Source: Pseudomonas fluorescens
Lineage (GTDB): Bacteria > Pseudomonadota > Gammaproteobacteria > Pseudomonadales > Pseudomonadaceae
DNA: 64,000 bases
Direction of reading: 5' to 3'
NCBI RefSeq assembly: GCF_902497745.1
Contig: NZ_CABVHJ010000005.1
Location: 248,001-312,000 of the forward strand
Shown here one piece after another: positions 7,941 to 15,744 of the stretch; within the stretch, counting starts at the first letter, position 1, and each line of letters begins with the position of its first letter. The notes under the pieces were generated by a model, which had not been told where the DNA came from, searched no databases, and was given only the letters and a program-made list of their open reading frames with translations. Position numbers and translations under genes: made by a program.

Positions 7941-9428
7941 TCAGAGATGCTGGCCGTGGCGGGCCATGATGTGCCGCACCACGCTGTAGTCCTGCAGCGA
8001 ATCACTGGATAAGTCTTTGCCGTAACCCGAACGTTTCAGACCGCCGTGGGGCATTTCGCTGACCAGCATGAAATGACTGTTGATCCACGTGCAGCCGTAC
8101 TGCAAGCGCGCGGCGACTTGCATCGCCTTGTCCAGGTTCTGTGTCCAAACAGATGAGGCGAGGCCGTATTCGGAGTCGTTGGCCCAGTCGACGGCTTGCG
8201 CGAGTTCGTCAAAACGGGTCACGGTGACCACCGGGCCGAACACTTCGCGCTGAACGATTTCGTCGCTCTGTTTGCAACCGGCGAGCAACGTCGGTTGATA
8301 GTAGAAACCGGCGCCGGAATGCACCGCCGCACCGGTCACGCGTTCAATGTGCGGCTGACCGAGGGCGCGCTCGACGAAACTGGCCACGCGGTCACGCTGG
8401 CGGGTGCTGATCAGCGGGCCGATCTCGTTGTCAGCGTCGCGTTTGCCGGCGAAGCGCAGGCTGCTGACGGCGGCGCCGAGTTCGGCGACCAGCTTGTCGT
8501 GAATCCCGGCCTGCGCGTAGATCCGGCACGCGGCGGTGCAGTCCTGCCCGGCGTTGTAGTAACCGTAAGTGCGCACGCCCTCGACCACAGCCTGGATGTC
8601 GGCGTCATTGCAGACGATCACCGGGGCTTTGCCACCGAGTTCGAGGTGCGTGCGTTTCAGGGTTTTCGCCGCGGCTTGCAGGATTTTCTGGCCGGTGACG
8701 ATATCGCCGGTCAGCGAGACCATGCGCACTTTCCCGTGGCCGACCAAATGACTGCCAACGCCTTCGCCGCCACCGCAGATGATGTTGATCACCCCGCGCG
8801 GGAGGATTTCGGCCAGCGCTGGCGCCAGGGCGAGGATCGACAGCGGTGTGTGTTCGGACGGTTTGAACACCAGCGTGTTGCAGGCGGCGAGGGCCGGGGC
8901 GATTTTCCACGCGGCCATCATGATCGGGTAATTCCACGGTGCGATCGAGGCGACCACGCCAATCGGATCGCGACGGACCATGCTGGTGTAGCCCGGCAGG
9001 TACTCGCCGCTGAGCTGACCGGTCTGGCAACGCACGGCGCCGGCGAAGAAACGGAACACATCGACAGTCGCCGTCAGATCGTCCTGACGCGCCAGGTGCA
9101 AAGGCTTGCCGCAGTTCAGCGATTCGAGGCGGGCGAGGTGGTCGGCGTGTTTTTCGACGGCGTTGGCGATGTCGAGCAGCAGGTTGGAACGTTGCTGCGG
9201 CGTGGTGCGCGACCACTCGGCGAAGGCGCGGTGGGCGGCGAGTATGGCGGCTTCGACTTGCTCGGTGCTCGCCTCGGCGATGTGCGTAAGAATTTCACCG
9301 GTCGCCGGGTTGAGAATCGGCTCGACAAAACCTTCCCCAGCGACCAGTTCGCCATCGATCAACAACGCGGTACACATCGGGGTCTGCGCGCCAGCCATTT
9401 TCCGCGATCTCTTTTCTTGTGTGGCCAT
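7941..9428 (-). CDS. Aldehyde dehydrogenase, PatD-like paralogue
   Basis: This 495-residue enzyme is closely similar to PatD at 2068-3492 and has the same motifs: [20 protein letters not shown], and the catalytic cysteine at about residue 297 in NAGQDCTAA. The N-terminus is longer by about 18 residues; the ATG at 9428 is preceded by GGGAG at 5-6 bases, so I keep it. It is probably an aminoaldehyde dehydrogenase acting on a different chain length (for example from cadaverine or diaminopropane), but the substrate cannot be read from the sequence. Together with PatD it brackets the ydcSTUV importer. Confidence 0.85.
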   Translation of the reverse strand: MATQEKRSRKMAGAQTPMCTALLIDGELVAGEGFVEPILNPATGEILTHIAEASTEQVEAAILAAHRAFAEWSRTTPQQRSNLLLDIANAVEKHADHLARLESLNCGKPLHLARQDDLTATVDVFRFFAGAVRCQTGQLSGEYLPGYTSMVRRDPIGVVASIAPWNYPIMMAAWKIAPALAACNTLVFKPSEHTPLSILALAPALAEILPRGVINIICGGGEGVGSHLVGHGKVRMVSLTGDIVTGQKILQAAAKTLKRTHLELGGKAPVIVCNDADIQAVVEGVRTYGYYNAGQDCTAACRIYAQAGIHDKLVAELGAAVSSLRFAGKRDADNEIGPLISTRQRDRVASFVERALGQPHIERVTGAAVHSGAGFYYQPTLLAGCKQSDEIVQREVFGPVVTVTRFDELAQAVDWANDSEYGLASSVWTQNLDKAMQVAARLQYGCTWINSHFMLVSEMPHGGLKRSGYGKDLSSDSLQDYSVVRHIMARHGQHL

Positions 9429-9529
9429 TGTTGCTCCCTGATATCGGGAGCCGACCGTCTTATAGATGCAGCAAGACTAGTGCGCGGCTCCGAGGTCGAC
9501 AAATTCTAAATACTGAAGGCAGCATTCGA

Positions 9530-10444
9530 TTAAATAGATGGCTTGCGCCCGCCGTGAGGTTGTTCGCGGGCCACGGTCAGGAAGGGGTCGACCAATGCGG
9601 GGCGCGCGGTGCCGCGGCGCCAGGCCAGGCCAACGTCGAGAGTCTGGTTGAGGTCGGCGATGGGCCGCGCTTCGATGATGTCGCCCTCCAGTGACCATGG
9701 GCGATAAGTCATGTCGGGTTGGATCGATACGCCCAATCCGGCGGCGACCAGACTTCGCACGGCTTCGGTGGAGGCGGTTCTGAGGGTAATCTTCGGTTGC
9801 AGACTAGCGCCCCGCCACAGGCGTTGGGCATTGCGATCCATTTCATCGACGTTGAGCTGAATCAGCGGCTCGCGAGCGACGTCAGCGAGGTTGATGCTGT
9901 CGTGTTCCAGCAGGGGATGTTGGGCCGGCAGCCACAAACGGTGCGGTGAATGGGTCAGTACTTCAGTCTGCAACGCGTGGCGGTCTTCGAGGTTGGAGAG
10001 GATCAATACGCCGACATCGATCTCGCCGCTGACCAGCAAATGTTCGATGTAAGGGCGCTCGTCTTCCATCACGCGGATTTCGACGTTGGGGTAGGCACGT
10101 TGAAACCGGGTAAGCAAATCTGCCAGGTAATACCCGGCCACCAGACTGGTCACGCCGACGATCAACTGCCCGGCAACCTGATCGGTGCTCTGTTGCAGGG
10201 TGCGCTTGGCGTTATCCACGGTCGCCAGAATCAGGTGCGCTTGGCGTAGGAATTGATGGCCCTGATGCGTAAGGGTCATGCCCTTGGCATGGCGGCTGAA
10301 CAGGCTGACGCCGATTTCCTCTTCCAGTTGCTGGATCGCCAGGGTCAGAGTCGATTGGGAAATGAATGCAGTTTGCGCGGCGGCGGAGATCGAGCCGGTC
10401 TCGGCCACGGCGATGAAGTGACGGATCTGACGCAGGGTCATCAT
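9530..10444 (-). CDS. LysR-family transcriptional regulator
   Basis: I start at ATG 10444, giving 304 residues, because MTLRQIRHFIAVAETGSIS is the usual LysR N-terminus; a start at 10564 would add 40 unrelated residues. The winged helix-turn-helix covers residues 1-60 (AAAQTAFISQSTLTLAIQQLEEEIGV) and is followed by a periplasmic-binding-like effector domain. The gene reads leftward 101 bases before the aldehyde dehydrogenase and ydcS cluster. It is therefore a likely activator of that cluster, although it is upstream in the same direction rather than divergent. The effector is unknown. Confidence 0.85.
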   Translation of the reverse strand: MMTLRQIRHFIAVAETGSISAAAQTAFISQSTLTLAIQQLEEEIGVSLFSRHAKGMTLTHQGHQFLRQAHLILATVDNAKRTLQQSTDQVAGQLIVGVTSLVAGYYLADLLTRFQRAYPNVEIRVMEDERPYIEHLLVSGEIDVGVLILSNLEDRHALQTEVLTHSPHRLWLPAQHPLLEHDSINLADVAREPLIQLNVDEMDRNAQRLWRGASLQPKITLRTASTEAVRSLVAAGLGVSIQPDMTYRPWSLEGDIIEARPIADLNQTLDVGLAWRRGTARPALVDPFLTVAREQPHGGRKPSI

Positions 10445-10622
10445 GAGAAGAGCTACCCAGTGGGCGGTTTTTATAGATTGGCCTGAGTGTATATCTATTT
10501 TCACGAAGGGCTGCGGCAGGGCAAGCAACATCTGGAAGCACACTCGCAGGTCGGACAGGGGCACTTTCGAACTAGGCTGGAGGCCTTATAGATCCGGATA
10601 ACCCCTGTTTTGGAGGCGGAAC

Positions 10623-11345
10623 ATGAACACCCGTGGATTGCTCGATCAACTACTCAAATCCGGCCAGGATCTGTTGCAGAACAAGACTGGCGGAGCGCAG
10701 AACAAACCGGCTGCCGGAGGCCTGGGCGGTTTGCTCGGCGGCGCTTCAGGCTCCGGTGGCCTCGGCGGTCTGCTGTCAGGTGCGGGCGGTGGTGCGTTGG
10801 CGGCTGGCGCGATGGGTCTGCTGCTCGGTAACAAGAAAGTGCGCAAGGTCGGCGGTAAAGTCGCGATCTACGGTGGCCTCGCTGCGCTGGGCGTGCTGGC
10901 TTACAAGGCCTATGGCAACTACAACGCCCAGAAAGGCACCGCTCCACAAAGCGAACCGCAAACCCTCGATCGCTTACCGCCGGCGCAAGCCGAGCAGCAC
11001 AGTCAGGCCATTCTCAAAGCGCTGGTCGCTGCTGCCAAAGCCGACGGCCATATCGATGATCGCGAGCGCCAACTGATCGAAGGCGAATTCACCAAGCTCG
11101 ACAACGATCAGGAGCTACAGCACTGGCTGCACGCGGAACTCAACAAACCTCTCGACCCGACTGACGTGGCCCGCGCCGCGAGTACGCCGGAGATGGCGGC
11201 TGAGATGTACATCGCCAGCGTGATGCTGGTGGATGAGGAGAACTTCATGGAGAAGAGCTATCTGGATGAACTGGCGCGCCAGTTGAAGCTCGAGCCAGGT
11301 TTGAAGGTGGAGCTGGAAAAGCAAGTGCGCATCGCATCGGTGTAA
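10623..11345 (+). CDS. DUF533 (YebE-like) membrane protein with TerB-like domain
   Basis: The 240-residue protein has a strong ribosome-binding site (TTTTGGAGG) and opens with MNTRGLLDQLLKSGQDLL. A glycine-rich stretch with a hydrophobic segment follows (residues about 35-100, including GAMGLLLGNKKVRK and YGGLAALGVLAYKAY). The C-terminal 120 residues (AADGHIDDRERQLIEGEF) form the acidic helical TerB-like fold. This is the layout of DUF533 proteins such as E. coli YebE, inner-membrane proteins induced by envelope stress. The biochemical role is unknown. It stands alone, with a REP pair directly downstream. Confidence 0.85.
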   Translation: MNTRGLLDQLLKSGQDLLQNKTGGAQNKPAAGGLGGLLGGASGSGGLGGLLSGAGGGALAAGAMGLLLGNKKVRKVGGKVAIYGGLAALGVLAYKAYGNYNAQKGTAPQSEPQTLDRLPPAQAEQHSQAILKALVAAAKADGHIDDRERQLIEGEFTKLDNDQELQHWLHAELNKPLDPTDVARAASTPEMAAEMYIASVMLVDEENFMEKSYLDELARQLKLEPGLKVELEKQVRIASV

Positions 11346-11356
11346 ACCTGGTTGGC

Positions 11357-11427
11357 CCCTTCGCGAGCAAGCTCGCTCCCACCGGGTATTGCCTTCCGGT
11401 GTGGGAGCGAGCTTGCTCGCGAAGGCA
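11357..11427. repeat. REP pair
   Basis: Inverted CTTCGCGAGCAAGCTCGCTCCCAC and GTGGGAGCGAGCTTGCTCGCGAAG arms are separated by only 17 bases, directly after the DUF533 gene. Confidence 0.9.
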
Positions 11428-11599
11428 TTTTCCGCCGCACAGCGACGGCAATGACCATTCCATCGCCCCTTTTTGCCATTACCGCACTGGCACGCCCACC
11501 CGCAATTGTCGGACATTCCCACCCCAGAGCCTTCCCTCAAACCACTGCGGACAGGCCCGAGGGTCAAAAGCGTCTTATAAATGAAACACCGCCCTCGGC

Positions 11600-11605
11600 T
11601 ATACT
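11600..11605 (+). promoter_or_regulatory. Candidate -10 box of the wsp operon
   Basis: TATACT lies 33 bases before the GTG start of wspA; the upstream -35 region is poor (no clear TTGACA). A weak vegetative promoter is possible. Confidence 0.35.
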
Positions 11606-11637
11606 CCCCGCATTTCGATCAGGCACGAGGAATCACT

Positions 11638-13260
11638 GTGAAGAACTGGACGTTGCGCCAACGCATTTTGGCGAGCTTTGCGGTGATTATCGCCATCATG
11701 TTGCTGATGGTCGTCGTCTCTTATTCGCGACTGTTGAAGATTGAAACCAGTGAAAACAGCGTGCGTGATGATGCGATTCCCGGCGTCTATTACAGCTCGA
11801 TGATTCGCGGTGCGTGGGTCGACAGTTATCTGCAGACGCAAGAACTGCTCGGACTCAAGGAAGGTCAAGGTGTTTCCAGCGAGGACGCGGCCGACTACAA
11901 GGCGTTCGAGGCGCGTCTGCAGGAGCAGATGGCCAACTACCGCAAGACCATGGCCACCGACGAGGACCGTACCGAGTTCGCCGCGTTCGAGAAATACCAC
12001 GACGCCTACATCCAGATTCAGGATGCCGTGCTGGATCTGCACAAGCGCAATCTGGAAGCCGACGCGGTCAAGATGTTCCACGACAAGCTCACGCCTGCCT
12101 GGTATTCCGGGCGCATGAAGCTCAACGACATCATTGGCGAGAACAAGAAAGTCGCCGATCAGGCCATGAACAATATTGACGACGCGGTGGCCGCGGCGAA
12201 AGTCAGCATGTTCATTTCCCTGTTGGTCGCCGTCCTGGCCGCCGGTCTGTGCGGTTTGTTGTTGATGCGCGCAATCATGGCGCCGATGAACCGCATCGTG
12301 CAGATCCTTGAAACCATGCGCACCGGCGACCTCAGCTCGCGTTTGAACCTTGAGCGCAAGGACGAATTCGGCGCAGTGGAAACCGGCTTCAACGACATGA
12401 TGACCGAGCTGACTGCGTTGGTGTCCCAGGCGCAGCGCTCGTCGGTGCAGGTGACCACCTCGGTGACCGAGATCGCCGCCACCTCCAAGCAACAGCAAGC
12501 CACCGCCACCGAAACCGCAGCGACCACCACCGAAATCGGCGCTACGTCCCGCGAGATTGCGGCCACTTCACGCGATCTGGTGCGCACCATGACCGAAGTC
12601 TCCACCGCCGCCGATCAGGCCTCGGTGCTCGCCGGCTCCGGTCAGCAAGGCCTGGCACGGATGGAAGACACCATGCACTCGGTGATGGGCGCGGCCGATC
12701 TGGTCAACGCCAAACTGGCGATCCTCAATGAGAAGGCCGGCAACATCAACCAGGTGGTGGTGACCATCGTCAAGGTCGCCGACCAGACCAACCTGTTGTC
12801 GCTCAACGCCGCCATTGAAGCTGAAAAGGCTGGTGAATACGGTCGCGGTTTTGCCGTGGTCGCTACCGAAGTGCGGCGTTTGGCGGATCAGACCGCTGTT
12901 GCCACTTACGACATCGAACAAATGGTTCGCGAGATCCAGTCGGCGGTGTCTGCCGGGGTAATGGGCATGGACAAGTTCTCCGAAGAAGTACGCCGTGGCA
13001 TGTCCGAAGTGCAGCAGGTCGGCGAGCAGTTGTCGCAGATCATCCATCAGGTACAGGCACTGGCGCCGCGGGTGTTGATGGTCAATGAAGGCATGCAGGC
13101 CCAGGCCACCGGCGCCGAGCAGATTAACCACGCGCTGGTGCAGTTGGGCGACGCCAGCAGCCAGACCGTCGAGTCGCTGCGTCAGGCCAGTTTCGCCATC
13201 GACGAACTGAGCCAGGTGGCCGTCGGGCTGCGCAGCGGCGTTTCGCGATTCAAAGTCTGA
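11638..13260 (+). CDS. wspA: Methyl-accepting chemotaxis protein WspA
   Basis: The start is GTG 11638 behind GAGGAATC, giving 540 residues and the typical N-terminus MKNWTLRQRILASF. A first membrane helix (about 10-30) is followed by a four-helix periplasmic ligand domain, a second helix near 189-210, a HAMP segment, and the cytoplasmic signalling hairpin with its tip ADQTNLLSLNAAIEAEKAGE. WspA is the surface-responsive receptor of the Wsp system. In fluorescent pseudomonads and P. aeruginosa it activates the WspE kinase on surface contact. The TGA overlaps the wspB ATG by one base, so the genes are coupled. Confidence 0.95.
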   Translation: MKNWTLRQRILASFAVIIAIMLLMVVVSYSRLLKIETSENSVRDDAIPGVYYSSMIRGAWVDSYLQTQELLGLKEGQGVSSEDAADYKAFEARLQEQMANYRKTMATDEDRTEFAAFEKYHDAYIQIQDAVLDLHKRNLEADAVKMFHDKLTPAWYSGRMKLNDIIGENKKVADQAMNNIDDAVAAAKVSMFISLLVAVLAAGLCGLLLMRAIMAPMNRIVQILETMRTGDLSSRLNLERKDEFGAVETGFNDMMTELTALVSQAQRSSVQVTTSVTEIAATSKQQQATATETAATTTEIGATSREIAATSRDLVRTMTEVSTAADQASVLAGSGQQGLARMEDTMHSVMGAADLVNAKLAILNEKAGNINQVVVTIVKVADQTNLLSLNAAIEAEKAGEYGRGFAVVATEVRRLADQTAVATYDIEQMVREIQSAVSAGVMGMDKFSEEVRRGMSEVQQVGEQLSQIIHQVQALAPRVLMVNEGMQAQATGAEQINHALVQLGDASSQTVESLRQASFAIDELSQVAVGLRSGVSRFKV

Positions 13261-13796
13261 TGAGCGACATCATCGCCAAACGCAGCGCTGCGCAGGTGGC
13301 GAAGCCGGCGTTGTTCCTGCTGTTTCGCATCGGCAGCGAGCGTTACGCCCTGCGCGCCACCGAAGTGGCGGAGGTGCTGCCGCGTCTGCCGTTGAAACCG
13401 ATCGCGCGGGCGCCACAGTGGGTGGCCGGCGTGTTCGCCTATCGCGGCGCGGTAGTTCCGGTGATTGACCTCAGCGCATTGACCTTCGGCCATCCCGCCG
13501 AAGCGCGCACCAGCACCCGTCTGGTATTGGTCAATTATCGGCCGGATGAAGCTCAGCCCGCGCAATGGCTCGGGCTGATTCTCGAACAGGCCACCGACAC
13601 CCTGCGTTGCCATCCGCAGGAGTTTCAGCCTTACGGCCTCGACAACCGCGAGGCGCCTTACCTCGGCCCGGTGCGTCAAGATGCTCAGGGATTGGTGCAA
13701 TGGGTCCGGGTCAATGACTTGCTCGATGACGCCGTGCGTACTTTGCTGTTCCCCGATCCGCCGCTGAGTCCGGCGCAGTTTGAGGCGCAGGCATGA
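13260..13796 (+). CDS. wspB: CheW-like coupling protein WspB
   Basis: The 178-residue protein is a single CheW domain (LFRIGSERYALRATEVAEVLP, then a VFAYRGAVVPVIDL core). It would link WspA to the WspE kinase. It starts within the wspA stop codon and its own stop overlaps wspC (ATGA), so expression is coupled. It is one of two CheW-type proteins in the operon. Confidence 0.93.
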   Translation: MSDIIAKRSAAQVAKPALFLLFRIGSERYALRATEVAEVLPRLPLKPIARAPQWVAGVFAYRGAVVPVIDLSALTFGHPAEARTSTRLVLVNYRPDEAQPAQWLGLILEQATDTLRCHPQEFQPYGLDNREAPYLGPVRQDAQGLVQWVRVNDLLDDAVRTLLFPDPPLSPAQFEAQA

Positions 13797-15064
13797 GCAG
13801 CGATCAGCGTTTTTTCGACTTCCTCAAGGAACGCATCGGCCTCGATGTGACGTCGGTGGGGCCGGCGATTATCGAGCGCGCCGTGCGCCAGCGCACAACG
13901 CTCTCGCAAGCGGCGCATGCCGATGAATATTGGCAATTGCTGCAAGGCTCGCGCGACGAACAACAAGCGCTGATCGAAGCGGTAATCGTCCCGGAAACGT
14001 GGTTTTTCCGTTACCCGGAATCCTTCGCCACGCTGGGCAAGCTGGCGCGCAATCGCCTCGCCGAGCTGAACAATATGCGCGCGCTGCGTATCCTCAGCCT
14101 GCCGTGCTCCACCGGCGAAGAACCCTATTCGATTGCCATGGCTTTGCTCGATGCCGGGCTTAAACCGCATCAGTTCAAGGTCGATGGCATGGATGTCAGC
14201 CCACTGTCGGTGGAAAAGGCCCGGCGCGCGCTGTATGGCAAAAACTCGTTTCGCGGCCAGGATCTGGATTTTCGCGAACGGCATTTCACCCCTGAACAGG
14301 ACGGCCATCGGGTTAACGAGAGCGTGCGTGAACAAGTGCGCTTGCAGGTCGGCAATGTGCTCGATCCAACGCTTTTGGCCAGTGAGCCAGCCTTTGATTT
14401 TGTCTTCTGCCGTAACCTGCTGATCTATTTCGATCAGCCGACGCAGAAGCTGGTGTTCGAGGTGCTCAAGCGCCTGACTCATTTCGACGGCGTGCTGTTT
14501 ATCGGCCCGGCCGAGGGCAGTCTGCTCGGGCGTTTGGGCATGCGTTCGATCGGCATCCCGCAATCCTTTGCCTTCAGCCGCCACAGCGATCCGCACCCCG
14601 AACCGCTGCCGACACCCAAACCGGTCGCGGTGACGATCAGCCAACCGCCGCGCAGCACGCCGCCAGCGCCGGTGCGCAATCGACCGTTTGCCGCCGTGAC
14701 GCCACTGCCGACCGCCAGTAAAAGCGCGAACCCGGACGCGGCGACCCTGCTGGCCAACATCGCCGCGCTGGCCAACGAGGGCAAAAGTGCCGAAGCCCGG
14801 ACGGCGTGCGAACAGTATTTGCGCAGCCACGAACCGGTGGCTCAGGTGTTTTACTGGCTCGGCTTGCTCAGCGATGTCGCTGGCCTGACCCTCGAAGCGC
14901 AGGGTTTCTATCGCAAAGCGTTGTACCTCGAACCGCAACACCCCGAAGCATTGATGCACCTGGCCGCGCTGCTGCAGGCACAGGGCGACAGCGTCGGTGC
15001 CAGACGATTGCAGGAGCGCGCCGCCCGCAGTGGCCGCACCGCTGACAGTGAGCGTAACCGATGA
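13793..15064 (+). CDS. wspC: CheR-type methyltransferase WspC with TPR tail
   Basis: The 423-residue protein has an N-terminal CheR helical domain and a SAM-binding methyltransferase domain (LSLPCSTGEEPYSIAMALLD; CRNLLIYFD), together about residues 1-270. A proline-rich linker follows, then helical repeats resembling tetratricopeptides from about residue 315 (FYWLGLLSDVAGLTLEAQGF). WspC methylates glutamates of WspA with S-adenosylmethionine and counteracts WspF. The CheR-plus-TPR layout is the known form in Wsp operons. Start and stop both overlap neighbours by four bases. Confidence 0.94.
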   Translation: MSSDQRFFDFLKERIGLDVTSVGPAIIERAVRQRTTLSQAAHADEYWQLLQGSRDEQQALIEAVIVPETWFFRYPESFATLGKLARNRLAELNNMRALRILSLPCSTGEEPYSIAMALLDAGLKPHQFKVDGMDVSPLSVEKARRALYGKNSFRGQDLDFRERHFTPEQDGHRVNESVREQVRLQVGNVLDPTLLASEPAFDFVFCRNLLIYFDQPTQKLVFEVLKRLTHFDGVLFIGPAEGSLLGRLGMRSIGIPQSFAFSRHSDPHPEPLPTPKPVAVTISQPPRSTPPAPVRNRPFAAVTPLPTASKSANPDAATLLANIAALANEGKSAEARTACEQYLRSHEPVAQVFYWLGLLSDVAGLTLEAQGFYRKALYLEPQHPEALMHLAALLQAQGDSVGARRLQERAARSGRTADSERNR

Positions 15065-15744
15065 TCCCGTCCGACACCTTGAACGTCACCCACGAAGACG
15101 CCCGGGCCATCGACGATTGCTGGAACCGCATCGGCATCCATGGCGACAAGTCCTGTCCGCTGCTGGACGAGCACATTCATTGCCGCAATTGCTCGGTGTA
15201 TTCCGCCGCCGCCACGCGCCTGCTCGATCGCTATGCCTTGCAGCAGGACGAGCGCGATCCGGTGGCCACGGCCGTTGAAACGGACGTGAAAACCCGTTCG
15301 CTGTTGATGTTCCGTCTCGGCGAAGAATGGCTGGGTCTGGCGACACGCAGCCTCGTTGAAGTTGCGCCGTTGCAGGCGATTCACTCGTTGCCGCACCAGC
15401 GCTCGCGAGCCTTGCTCGGCGTGGCGAATGTGCGCGGCGCGCTGGTGGCGTGCCTGTCGCTGGTCGAACTGCTTGATCTGGATGGCAGCGTTACGCCGAC
15501 CACCAGCGGGCGAATCATGCCGCGCATGTTGATCATCGCCGCCCATGGCGGGCCAGTCGTGGTGCCGGTGGATGAGGTCGACGGTATTCATGCCATCGAC
15601 GAGCGAATCCTCGACGCAGCATCGCAGTCCGGCGCGCAAAGCAGTGCCAGATACACCCGTGGCGTTCTGCAATATCGCGGTCGCAGCCTGCGCTGGCTGG
15701 ATGAAGAACAGCTGTTGTCCGCCGTGACCCGGAGCCTCACATGA
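15061..15744 (+). CDS. wspD: CheW-like protein WspD with cysteine-rich N-terminus
   Basis: This 227-residue coupling protein has a CheW domain from about residue 75 (SLLMFRLGEEWLGLATRSLVEV). Ahead of it is a 70-residue extension holding Cys20, Cys32, His38, His40, Cys41 and Cys44 (HIHCRNC), a spacing that could bind a metal ion. WspD and WspB are the two adaptors of the Wsp complex; WspD is reported to influence where the complex forms in the cell. Start and stop overlap wspC and wspE by ATGA. Confidence 0.92.
   Translation: MIPSDTLNVTHEDARAIDDCWNRIGIHGDKSCPLLDEHIHCRNCSVYSAAATRLLDRYALQQDERDPVATAVETDVKTRSLLMFRLGEEWLGLATRSLVEVAPLQAIHSLPHQRSRALLGVANVRGALVACLSLVELLDLDGSVTPTTSGRIMPRMLIIAAHGGPVVVPVDEVDGIHAIDERILDAASQSGAQSSARYTRGVLQYRGRSLRWLDEEQLLSAVTRSLT

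Noticed and set aside
8196..9509. 437-residue plus-strand frame antisense to the second aldehyde dehydrogenase
   Set aside because: Shadow of a clear aldehyde dehydrogenase; no own motifs or ribosome-binding site.
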